In this document: piece by piece, positions 1-5,400 of the stretch
How positions within the stretch are numbered: position 1 is the first letter of the stretch
Layout: every line of letters begins with the position of its first letter
Assembly: GCA_913046025.1 (NCBI GenBank)
Contig: CAJWRP010000201.1
Location: forward strand, 1-5,400
DNA from: an uncultured Chloroflexota bacterium
Lineage (GTDB): Bacteria > Chloroflexota > Dehalococcoidia > SAR202 > UBA11138
Direction of reading: 5' to 3'
DNA length: 5,400 nucleotides
Made by a program: the position numbers and the translations under genes
Notes under the pieces: model-generated
The model's database searches: none
The model's input: only the letters and a program-made list of their open reading frames with translations
What the model was told of the DNA's origin: nothing

Positions 1-1
1 C

Positions 2-292
2 CTGCAGCTGAGGGAGCTATCGAGGATTGAGGAGGATAGGAGGAGGTACTGGTTCCTAAAGTACCTGAAATTGGGTGTCCAAGATGGCGATATGTCTGAA
101 CTGTTTGCGGCAACCGTCCTGGAGAACCAGCCCAACCGTCCCGTCGCCATGCTGGACCTGGTGGACTACCCGTTCAGGGTCAGGGCCGCGCTGCCAAACT
201 GGGTCCTCCCCGGCGAGGTGGTTACCCTGCGTCTGCACAGCGTGGACCTCTGGCTGCGGCGTGGCCAGTTTGTACACGCGCCGGAGGAGTAG
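2..292 (+). CDS. C-terminal end of a probable RNB-family (RNase II/R-like) exoribonuclease, 5' partial
   Basis: The reading frame is open from base 2 to the TAG at 290-292 and gives 96 residues, so the gene starts before the window. Residues 9-22 (IEEDRRRYWFLKYL) resemble the helix that closes the RNB catalytic domain in RNase II-type 3'-5' exoribonucleases, where an (E/R)RRYWLLKYLE-like segment precedes the C-terminal S1 RNA-binding barrel. The remaining 70 or so residues alternate short hydrophobic strands (for example AATVLENQPNRPVAMLDLV and GEVVTLRLHSVDLW), as expected of an S1/OB-like fold. If correct, the enzyme degrades RNA processively from the 3' end in the cytoplasm. The catalytic aspartates of the RNB domain lie upstream and cannot be checked. 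The methionine at base 71 is internal, because coding sequence clearly continues upstream of it. Family assignment rests on remembered motifs; coding status is more certain than function. Confidence 0.6.
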   Translation: MQLRELSRIEEDRRRYWFLKYLKLGVQDGDMSELFAATVLENQPNRPVAMLDLVDYPFRVRAALPNWVLPGEVVTLRLHSVDLWLRRGQFVHAPEE

Positions 293-310
293 GGGGTGAT
301 ATGAATACCT

Positions 311-324
311 TTACCATGTGGTAA
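311..324. repeat. 14-bp palindrome TTACCA-TG-TGGTAA
   Basis: This perfect dyad with 6-base arms and a 2-base centre starts 18 bases after the stop codon of the preceding gene and is followed by an A-rich stretch. As RNA it would form a 5-bp stem with a 4-base loop, which is weak for an intrinsic terminator, and no T-tract follows on the plus strand. It could be a protein-binding operator or a decayed terminator; nothing in the sequence decides between these. Confidence 0.25.
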
Positions 325-374
325 CAGAAAAACCTCAGCGCGAATCGACAATATTCAAATAACCATGAGACGAA

Positions 375-497
375 ATGCCATTTGAAAAATTCGGCGACAT
401 TAACATCTACTATGAAATTGCAGGCAGCGGTCCGCGCCTACTGCACATCAGCGGCACAGGTGGCGACCTCCAAAATAAACCACTGATATGGACATGA
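375..497 (+). pseudogene. Truncated N-terminus of an alpha/beta-fold hydrolase
   Basis: Forty codons from ATG 375 to TGA 495-497 give a typical start of an alpha/beta hydrolase: MPFEKFGDINIYYEIAGSG (residues 1-19) is the first beta hairpin, and the HISGTGGD segment (residues 24-31) sits where the oxyanion-hole turn lies in this family. Full-length members have roughly 260-300 residues with a GxSxG nucleophile elbow and a C-terminal His; none of that is present here. After the stop the same frame stays open for another 32 codons (498-593, beginning ITAYLTSPALAAY) before TAA 594-596. The SPALAAY part might be a decayed copy of the SPLA segment that often follows in relatives, but this is speculation. 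No good ribosome binding site precedes the ATG. The likeliest reading is a gene remnant, not a functional small protein. Confidence 0.55.
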
Positions 498-908
498 ATA
501 ACGGCATACCTAACTTCTCCAGCACTCGCGGCTTATGCATGCCAAGAAACTATAGGTGAAGGCGTACTGCTGCTAATGCGTCCAAGGAAACGTTAAGCCT
601 AATATCCCATCCACCTGGCCTAGTGCTCTTCCGGAACCTATATTGCCTGTCAGAAGCGCCACGTCACCTTCCTAGACGTTAAAGCGGAGTGCACAACACC
701 TGGCTCACTTTGGTCCTCCCTTCACACCTACGCCCATTCCCTATCCGGCTGGACCAGCTTGTTGATATTACATCCGTCTTTGGCCACATCAACGTAACTC
801 AAAAATAAGGCATGAACTGGGCTCGATCATAATGGGCCAAAGGATTCCATTTATCTAGCAGAAAGACCACTTTTGGAAGCAAGTTGCTGTCAATCGTGAA
901 ATGATGGT
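498..908. other. Gene-poor stretch, no recognisable product
   Basis: Apart from the possible 32-codon in-frame continuation of the hydrolase stub (498-593), I see no credible coding sequence on either strand here. Frames are interrupted often and no segment reads like a conserved domain. The minus strand downstream of the tRNA hairpin is equally broken. The stretch may be the fully eroded remainder of the hydrolase gene or its former neighbour. Confidence 0.5.
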
Positions 909-947
909 AAAACGAAACAAGCCACCTGTTTAAAAGGATGGCTTGTT
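909..947 (-). terminator. Putative intrinsic terminator of the proline tRNA
   Basis: On the minus strand, the arm AACAAGCCATC (947-937) pairs with GGTGGCTTGTT (926-916). The stem has nine Watson-Crick pairs plus a G-T wobble that exists only in the minus-strand transcript, with a short AT-rich loop. It is followed by the T-rich tract TTTCGTTTT (917-909, which includes the last two stem bases). It lies 15 bases past the CCA end of the tRNA, the right place and orientation to end that transcript. The stem has few G-C pairs and the T-tract is interrupted by CG, so termination may be modest. A second upstream copy of the left arm at 953-963 can pair even better with the same right arm (see findings). 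Confidence 0.45.
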
Positions 948-962
948 CATGCGGTGGCTTGT

Positions 963-1037
963 TGGTCGGGGTGACTGGGATCGAACCAGCGACCTCCTGT
1001 TCCCAAAACAGGCGCGCTACCGCTGCGCTACACCCCG
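963..1037 (-). tRNA. tRNA-Pro, anticodon UGG, CCA encoded
   Basis: On the minus strand this folds as a complete cloverleaf. The acceptor stem CGGGGTG/CACCCCG has 7 Watson-Crick pairs. U8-A9 is followed by a D arm GCGC/GCGC with loop AGCGGTA containing the paired G18-G19. The anticodon stem is CCTGT/ACAGG with loop TTTGGGA, giving anticodon TGG (plus-strand bases 1003-1005), which reads proline CCN codons. The variable loop is 5 bases, and the T arm is GCTGG-TTCGATC-CCAGT with one G-U pair. The C1-G72 pair and A73 discriminator (base 966) are proline identity features in bacteria. The CCA end is encoded at 965-963. The two leader bases GT can extend the acceptor stem by pairing with A73 and C74. 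All invariant positions look intact, so the gene is probably functional. I found no convincing promoter upstream on the minus strand. Confidence 0.95.
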
Positions 1038-1346
1038 ACTATGCTGACCTTTCCCCAAATGTTCCCGGACGCACGACCATACAGCATTTGCATGAGGGGA
1101 AGATCCCAAGAAGGTCCAGAGAGGACTCACCAGATTACTTTAGCAACATCACTTGGGATTGTCCATTTAATCCGCGGCGCAACTTGAATTGGTGTTTCTA
1201 TAATCATCCATTATCACTCTATGTATAAACTTCACCTATAGCGAAGTCTCCCACCGCTTGGCGTCCGACTAAATGCCGTTCAGTGGCAATGGCTTCCCGT
1301 TATACGCTCTCCTTGCTAGGGACAAAGTCAGTGTGGATATCAGGGA
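1038..1346. other. Intergenic stretch between the tRNA and the broken membrane-protein gene
   Basis: No reading frame here looks like a conserved protein. A TATAAT hexamer occurs at 1199-1204 (+), but no -35-like element sits at a usual distance upstream. TTGCTA at 1313-1318 followed 17 bases later by GATATC is a weak promoter-like pair just ahead of ATG 1347. The region should contain the promoter for the minus-strand tRNA, which I could not locate. Confidence 0.4.
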
Positions 1347-2262
1347 ATGCCACTCAATACCGCAGACTGGGTCACCGCCGCTGCTGCCTTTATGGCCATA
1401 GTCACAGCAATTCTTGCCATCCTGACAATATTCTACGTTCGTACCTGCGCCAGCCGCTAAGACGCACTCCGATGGCAAGAATCCCAGCATTACAGGCTTA
1501 CGGAGAGGGCAAGAGTAATCAGGGATGGCCTACAAACTGCCGTAGCCTACTCGGCCGAGCTGGCGACCCAACTCCTGTCGTTACAGCCCCTGATAACCGG
1601 CGCATCGAACATCGCTGATCAGGTCTACTTCCCGTTGAGGCCCGAAATTGGCCCGGCGAGGCTACAATCCACCCTGGAGAGCGCCAACAAGTTCGCGGCG
1701 ACCGTGTGCCTCTCTGGCTGGAACTCGTCACCCCAGGCGAAGGCTGTCAGCGGAGTCCGAACACAGCTGTGAGAGGCTAGTCTGGCACTGGCCCGGACAG
1801 CTTACTCTGCTAACGCGCACCACGGAGCTATACGGCGATCTGATTCTTGCGGGCTGTTCCCCTGCCGTGTTCGAGGAAACGCTGGGAAACGAACTGGTTA
1901 TGAGGATGTTCTGTGATGAACACCGGGGGCAAAAGAACTCTCAGAAGCTTATCAACTCACTGGCGTCGCACCTGCAGAGGGAGTCAACGTCTAACTTCAA
2001 GAACCACGTCAAGATGTCTGTCGAGTACCTCAACGATTTCATCAGGATCACCGGCAACAAGTTGATAGCCTGGAGCGACCAGAAGCTGGTAGATGCGTCT
2101 GCCAAAGAGAGTCCGGTGGCTTTGGATAGCTCAACCAAGATTAACTGCATCCAGTCGATACTCAAGGACATCAGGTCCGATGTTAACGTATCTCAGGTTT
2201 TCGATGTAATGGCGCTCTTAGTAGGATGCATCGACACCTTCAGCACTGTTCGCAGAAATTGA
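1347..2262 (+). pseudogene. Broken gene for a hypothetical protein with one N-terminal membrane segment
   Basis: I do not recognise the family. One frame starts at ATG 1347, the first start codon after an in-frame TAG at 1317. It reads 37 codons to TAA 1458-1460, continues open for 103 codons to TGA 1770-1772, and then about 14 more coding-like codons. Coding character then shifts to the +1 frame at about 1812-1820 and runs to TGA 2260-2262. Joined up this is about 300 residues. Residues 8-31 (starting WVTAAAAFMAIVTAIL) are a single membrane helix near the N-terminus. The rest is helical and soluble-looking, with segments such as ERARVIRDGLQTAVAYSAEL and, in the last third, VEYLNDFIRITGNKLIAW. 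The ribosome binding site is weak. The 204-codon frame opening at 1648 is genuine only in its last two thirds; its Arg/Ser/Pro-rich beginning is a shadow of the true frame. Two nonsense codons of different type plus a frameshift point to decay, not recoding. The gene converges on the amidase gene with 8 bases between. Confidence 0.6.
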
Positions 2263-2270
2263 GATAGGGT

Positions 2271-3686
2271 CTAGATATCCGGGTGCATCGTGTGCCACTC
2301 GGTGGCCGATTCGTAGGCCTGGCCGACCCTGAACAGAGAGGCTTCATCAAAGGCCTTTCCGATGATCTGTACTCCTATGGGAAGTCCAGTCTCCGAGAAG
2401 CCACAAGGTACTGAAATCGCTGGCAGTCCTGCCAACGGCGCAGGGCTGGTGTATCGCCTGCGAGTCAGGTCCCGATCACCCTGGTAATAGCCTCCAGGTT
2501 TGCCTGTGGATGCTGCGATGGTTGGCGCGGCCACAGGACCCGTTGGCATGATCAGCACGTCGTACTTATCCAAGGCCTCCAGCATCTCCTGTCTCAGCTT
2601 CTCTCGAATGCGCTGGGCCTTCATGTATGCCCATGCCGGCTCCAATGACGCCGACTCTAGCCTGGTCCGTGTATTCCAGTCGTAGAGGTCTCCCCTGCTC
2701 CTCAGCCAATCGCTATGATATGCCGCTGAGTCCACGTCAGCCGTGGCAATAAATACGGCTCCGCTGCCCGCTGAGGTTGGCAGAGTGGTGTCCTCAGATG
2801 TGGCTCCCAACTCCTCAAGAACAGCTACAACTCGCATCACGGCTTCCTTGACATCACCATCCACAATGTCGTCATCGAACATTTCGCTGGGAAGCCCAAT
2901 GCGCAGTCCACGCACGCCGCCGTCAATGGAGGCCGCGTAGTCAGGCACAGGCAGTGCGCTGGTAGTAGCATCGTTGGGATCTTGACCCGCAATAGCCCTC
3001 AGCATATATGCACAGTCACGCACGGTACGTGTCATGGGGCCCACCGTATCTAGGTGCCAGCTCATGGGGACTACGTTGTGCCTGGTCACCCGGCCGTAGG
3101 TTGGTCGCAGGCCTACCAGTCCGCAAAAGAAGGCTGGCCCTCGAACGGAACCGCCGGTGTCCGAACCCAGCGCTCCTGCACAGAGCCCCCCTGCCGCAGC
3201 AATGCCGGAGCCACTACTTGAGCCGCCAGCTGTGTGGTCCGTGTTCCAGGGGTTTCGCGGGGTGCCGTAGGGATGGTCGATGGTGCCGCCGATGGCGAAC
3301 TCACTGAGATTCAGCTTGCCCAGCATGACAGCCCCTGCCGAGTGAAGGCTGTCCACTATTGGGGAATTTTCGTCTGGGATGTGGTCGGCCAGCACCCTAG
3401 AACCCGCCGACGTTAGCACGCCCTTCGTATAAATAATGTCCTTGATGCCCACAGGTATTCCATGCATTGGGCCTCTATAGTGGCCGCTTTGAATCTCCTG
3501 CTCAGCCTCACGGGCCTGCCTTAGCGCTGACTCGGCCATTACCGTGATGTAGGCGTTCAGGCGGTCGTTCAGCGACTCAATGCGGCCTAGGTATGCCTGG
3601 GTCAGCTCCACAGGAGAGAGTTCGCCGGCGCTGATTAGGGTTGCTGCGTCCGATATGCTCAGGTAATGAAGGTCGCCGTTACTCAT
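2271..3686 (-). CDS. Amidase-signature family hydrolase (GatA/AtzE-like), 471 aa
   Basis: This is a complete amidase-signature enzyme that cleaves a C-N amide bond in the cytoplasm. The Ser-cisSer-Lys triad is intact: Lys82 in the PVGIKD motif, cis-Ser156 in GGSSSGS, and nucleophile Ser180 in DTGGSVRGPA, with the usual 24-residue spacing between the serines. LPAISVPCG (421-429) and GLPIGVQIIG (434-443) complete the fold, and the length fits the family. I chose ATG 3686 over an upstream ATG at 3719 because GGGAG lies 9 bases before it and it gives the short overlap ATGAGTAA with the upstream small-subunit gene, implying translational coupling. Annotation pipelines may call this GatA of GatCAB. 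However, residues 310-365 lack the FDGVRYG and EVKRRI motifs of true GatA, the nucleophile is followed by VRGPA instead of IRQPA, and no gatB is adjacent. I therefore prefer an amidase of unknown substrate, organised like AtzE. Confidence 0.9.
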   Translation of the reverse strand: MSNGDLHYLSISDAATLISAGELSPVELTQAYLGRIESLNDRLNAYITVMAESALRQAREAEQEIQSGHYRGPMHGIPVGIKDIIYTKGVLTSAGSRVLADHIPDENSPIVDSLHSAGAVMLGKLNLSEFAIGGTIDHPYGTPRNPWNTDHTAGGSSSGSGIAAAGGLCAGALGSDTGGSVRGPAFFCGLVGLRPTYGRVTRHNVVPMSWHLDTVGPMTRTVRDCAYMLRAIAGQDPNDATTSALPVPDYAASIDGGVRGLRIGLPSEMFDDDIVDGDVKEAVMRVVAVLEELGATSEDTTLPTSAGSGAVFIATADVDSAAYHSDWLRSRGDLYDWNTRTRLESASLEPAWAYMKAQRIREKLRQEMLEALDKYDVLIMPTGPVAAPTIAASTGKPGGYYQGDRDLTRRRYTSPAPLAGLPAISVPCGFSETGLPIGVQIIGKAFDEASLFRVGQAYESATEWHTMHPDI

Positions 3687-3897
3687 TGGCCTTCGCTCCC
3701 TTATCAGAAATTGGGCCAACTATGGGTGCAAACGTCAGCGCAGGCTGGTAAGGCGCCACGGACTCATCAGGAACGTCAGATAGCGCCTTAAGCACGGCAC
3801 CCAACCTGGCAGCGATAACCTCAGCGCGCTGATCGTCAGGCGCTAGACCGGCCATCTTGGCCATTTCCAGGACTTGCCCTTTTGTTAATTCAGGCAT
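3679..3897 (-). CDS. GatC/AtzG-like small amidase subunit, 72 aa
   Basis: A short open frame immediately upstream of the amidase gene and overlapping its start by 8 bases (ATGAGTAA). Residues 4-40 form two predicted helices (LTKGQVLEMAKMAGL and AEVIAARLGAVLKALSDV). They are followed by a Pro-rich tail (APYQPALTFAP, residues 48-58) that could wrap around the partner enzyme, as GatC does around GatA. GatC proteins are usually about 95 residues with a tail carrying LR-D-V-type motifs that reach GatB; that part is missing here. The size and the ALTFAP-like ending fit the shorter AtzG/DUF4089 group, which partners the biuret-pathway hydrolase AtzE. Its likely role is to stabilise the amidase rather than to catalyse. 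The ribosome binding site is weak (GGAA about 10 bases before the ATG). Coding status is well supported by the overlap; the choice between GatC and AtzG type is an inference. Confidence 0.75.
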   Translation of the reverse strand: MPELTKGQVLEMAKMAGLAPDDQRAEVIAARLGAVLKALSDVPDESVAPYQPALTFAPIVGPISDKGAKANE

Positions 3898-4144
3898 ATC
3901 ACGGTTTCCAGTTCCGCAGGTGCCGGTCTTACGGCGACTTGCGTTTAAATTGTCCCGTCGCCAGGCAGTATCCCGGGCCAGACGCGGCCCATTCTACCAG
4001 GGTTTCATCCTGCGGGCCTATAAGATAAGGCAGAGGTGTGAGGACCGGTTAACCTTCAAAATATCTAGTCTTAGTATTTCGGTAAAATATTGCCCTATAA
4101 CCGAGGCAAGTTGTTGCGGAAAAGCGTATCGCGTTGTGAATGAT
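3898..4144. promoter_or_regulatory. Divergent intergenic region between the amidase operon and decayed comF
   Basis: The region must carry the promoter of the minus-strand amidase operon, but I see no clear -35/-10 pair for it. TAGAAT on the minus strand (complement of 3993-3998) is the best -10 candidate and lacks a -35 partner. It contains an inverted repeat GGCGAC/GTCGCC (3933-3938 and 3957-3962, 18-base loop), the palindrome GGTTAACC, and an AT-rich block at 4055-4092 with TAAAATATT that could have served the comF promoter. All of these are weak individually. Confidence 0.3.
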
Positions 4145-4739
4145 ATGAAGAAAATAAGAGTTGGCAGCACCATAGCAGCGGTGGGCACAAGAGTGTTGGA
4201 CTTGTTACTGCCGGTGAATTGCGTGGTGTGCAACACAGAAGGCCACTACCTGTGCTGTGTGAAGGCTGCGAGCAGGACCAACACAGCTAAACCGACCTTA
4301 CTGCTACCTGTGCGCTAATCCTGAAGTTCCTCAGCTCTGCCGCTGGTGCTTCGAAACCTCCCCACGATTTGATCGTGCACCCGCGCCTTATTTGTATGAC
4401 GGATCAGCAAAGAAGATGTTGCCGGACCTGAAATATCAAGGAGTTAGGATAGCTGCACGCCCGCAAGGAGGCGCCAACGAAGCCACAACCAGTCGTGACT
4501 CCTATGCCAGGAACTCAGCCGTCTCACAGACGTCCCCGTTAACGAAACTGCGTTACGCAGGACTAGCAACACCTCGCCTCAAGTGGAGATGGCTTCGCCA
4601 GAAGATCGGCGCACGAATATCCACAGAGCGTTTGAGTGCACGCCGGAACTTGAAGGTGCACATGTGATGCTTGTTGACGACGTGCCGTGAAGTCGCAGAA
4701 CAACACCGGCCTAAAGTGCTTGTGACTGCCAAACTGTAG
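4145..4739 (+). pseudogene. comF: Decayed comF (ComF-family phosphoribosyltransferase-like protein)
   Basis: Family landmarks appear in order but in changing frames. From ATG 4145 the frame gives LDLLLPVNCVVC (zinc-ribbon cysteines at 4220-4231). Next come CEGC at 4258-4269 in a second frame and CYLC (4302-4313), CRWC (4338-4349), FDRA (4368-4379), YDGSAKKML and LKYQG (4428-4442) in a third. PLHARKE-like codons (4453-4470) and then HNQS (4484-4495) stand where ComF has RGYNQS, followed by TGA 4496-4498. An open segment at 4499-4684 contains NTSPQVEMASPEDRRTNIHR and the PRPP-site motif MLVDDV. The TTGAT loop that should follow is gone, and VLVTAKL then TAG 4737-4739 matches the usual C-terminus. 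About 40 residues are missing after LKYQG. ComF proteins (about 220-240 residues) act in DNA uptake or recombination-linked processes. At least four frame changes, one stop and two deletions make this copy non-functional. Confidence 0.88.
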
Positions 4740-5400
4740 GTACAACATGTAAAGGCAATGGCACCGGTGAGGGAGTCGCCTGCCAACGCGGGCATCCAAT
4801 ATAGTGGATTAGATGGATGGGACCAACTAGCATGAGGAATTAGGTGCATAAATCCCTTGCATTCATTGGCCATATCCGGCTCTAAAATAAGTATATGAAG
4901 CCATATGCTTCACTTCTCAGTGAGACGTGGAACACGATAACTAATGCATTCATCAGCATGTTAAACTTGGAAGATGAGAGCAGCGAAGCGTAAACCTCTA
5001 CACCTACTCTCCCCAATGAATAGACCTTATGGAGCAACGTCCAAGCGGCGGCAAAAGATAGTCCTCAATTGAGTGGTGTTTTGCGTTGCGTTGTACAAGA
5101 TTGTCGGGTGCCTGACCGGGCATCTCAGACCTGAAATCCGCAAGGACTATCACATCTTCCGAATGGTCAAGTATCGAATAAATACCCGCTCCAAAATGGT
5201 TCCTCGCGCCTCCAACCTACATCAGCTCTGAACACAGGCGCTCTCCAAGGACTTGGTTTTGGATTTCGTCAGAGCAGGGTTCTCCTGCCTTCAAAATATC
5301 CCTTCGAGGCAGGGAACAAAAGTGCGGTTGGAAAGGGGTCAAGTGGGTCGCGTTAAGAAAATATTAATGGCGAGGTAACTTCCCTTTATGGCCTTCATAA
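4740..5400. other. Long stretch without a recognisable gene
   Basis: I read all six frames and found no convincing protein. The best fragment is a 32-codon frame at 4895-4993 (+) beginning MKPYASLLSETWNTI, which could be a gene remnant but has no family resemblance and no good ribosome binding site. Structural items here include TGAAGC/GCTTCA (4896-4901 with 4907-4912), TCTCA-G-TGAGA (4915-4925), the 10-bp palindrome CTCAATTGAG (5064-5073), TTGTACAA (5091-5098) and a stronger inverted repeat at 5279-5317. The density of small dyads is not obviously above chance, except for the last. Confidence 0.45.
5279..5317. repeat. Inverted repeat with 11-bp arms and one bulged base
   Basis: The left arm GTTC-T-CCTGCCT (5279-5290) pairs with the right arm AGGCAGGGAAC (5307-5317), leaving a single bulged T at 5283 and a 16-base loop. 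It is the longest dyad in the right-hand part of the window. Neither strand has a T-tract after it, so it is not a standard intrinsic terminator. It may be a remnant of a repeat element or a stem in an unannotated transcript. Confidence 0.4.

Noticed and set aside
938..1228. A 96-codon plus-strand frame containing GVTGIEPATSCSQNR
   Set aside because: This is the familiar false translation of the antisense of a tRNA gene; the frame runs straight across the proline tRNA at 963-1037.
963..1346. Possible integrated element at the tRNA gene
   Set aside because: I looked for a second copy of the tRNA 3' end as an attachment-site repeat and for an integrase; neither is present in the window.
1269..1731. 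Minus-strand frames of 70-73 codons
   Set aside because: They lie antisense to the plus-strand frame starting at 1347, which has much better protein character.
1458..1772. Stop-codon recoding (selenocysteine or readthrough) in the broken gene
   Set aside because: The two stops are of different type (TAA and TGA), a frameshift also occurs, and I see no recoding stem after either stop, so decay is simpler.
2500..3416. Several plus-strand frames of 60-99 codons
   Set aside because: All are antisense shadows of the intact amidase gene on the minus strand.
3857..4318. A 153-codon plus-strand frame
   Set aside because: Its first 96 codons are antisense to the small amidase subunit and intergenic sequence; only the part from ATG 4145 is the real start of the decayed comF.
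4553..4873. Two overlapping minus-strand frames of 106 and 78 codons
   Set aside because: They are antisense to the readable ComF segment (4499-4684) and have no domain character of their own.
5081..5093. Short tandem TTGCG repeat (2.6 units)
   Set aside because: Too short to call a repeat array and without any associated feature.
4053..5300. A 13-base direct repeat CCTTCAAAATATC at 4053-4065 and 5288-5300
   Set aside because: One match of this length is not very unlikely by chance in a window of this size, and the flanks do not match, so it is not evidence for a mobile element or attachment site.

Overview
The window looks like bacterial chromosome from a free-living or host-associated, possibly Chloroflexota (Dehalococcoidia/SAR202-like) organism. 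That assignment is an inference from the style of the amidase and of the alpha/beta-hydrolase N-terminus, not from a marker gene, and I hold it with low to moderate confidence. Base composition is near balanced. Only about 37% of the bases belong to features that look intact. The rest is decayed coding sequence or sequence in which I recognise nothing.

Layout from left to right. Bases 2-292 (+) are the C-terminal end of a gene that starts outside the window, most likely an RNB-family (RNase II/R-like) exoribonuclease. A small palindrome follows at 311-324, then a 40-codon stub of an alpha/beta hydrolase (375-497, +), then about 400 bases without a recognisable gene. An intact proline tRNA (anticodon UGG, CCA encoded) lies on the minus strand at 963-1037, with a terminator-like hairpin just beyond its 3' end. 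After another gene-poor stretch, a gene for a protein with one N-terminal membrane segment runs from 1347 to 2262 (+) but is broken by two nonsense codons and one frameshift. Converging on it with 8 bases between is an intact two-gene minus-strand operon: a 72-residue GatC/AtzG-like subunit (3897-3679), then a 471-residue amidase-signature hydrolase (3686-2271), overlapping as ATGAGTAA. Divergent from the operon is a decayed comF (4145-4739, +), with frameshifts, a stop and internal deletions. The last 660 bases hold only small inverted repeats.

The intact operon probably makes one heteromeric amidase. The small subunit resembles GatC or AtzG. The large subunit keeps the full Lys-cisSer-Ser catalytic triad but lacks the sequence signatures of a canonical tRNA-dependent GatA, so a hydrolase in the style of AtzE/AtzG is at least as likely as a Glu-tRNA amidotransferase.

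The strongest overall signal is gene decay: three separate pseudogenes at different stages surround one well-preserved operon and one intact tRNA. I did not find a convincing new defence, mobile or RNA-guided system here.
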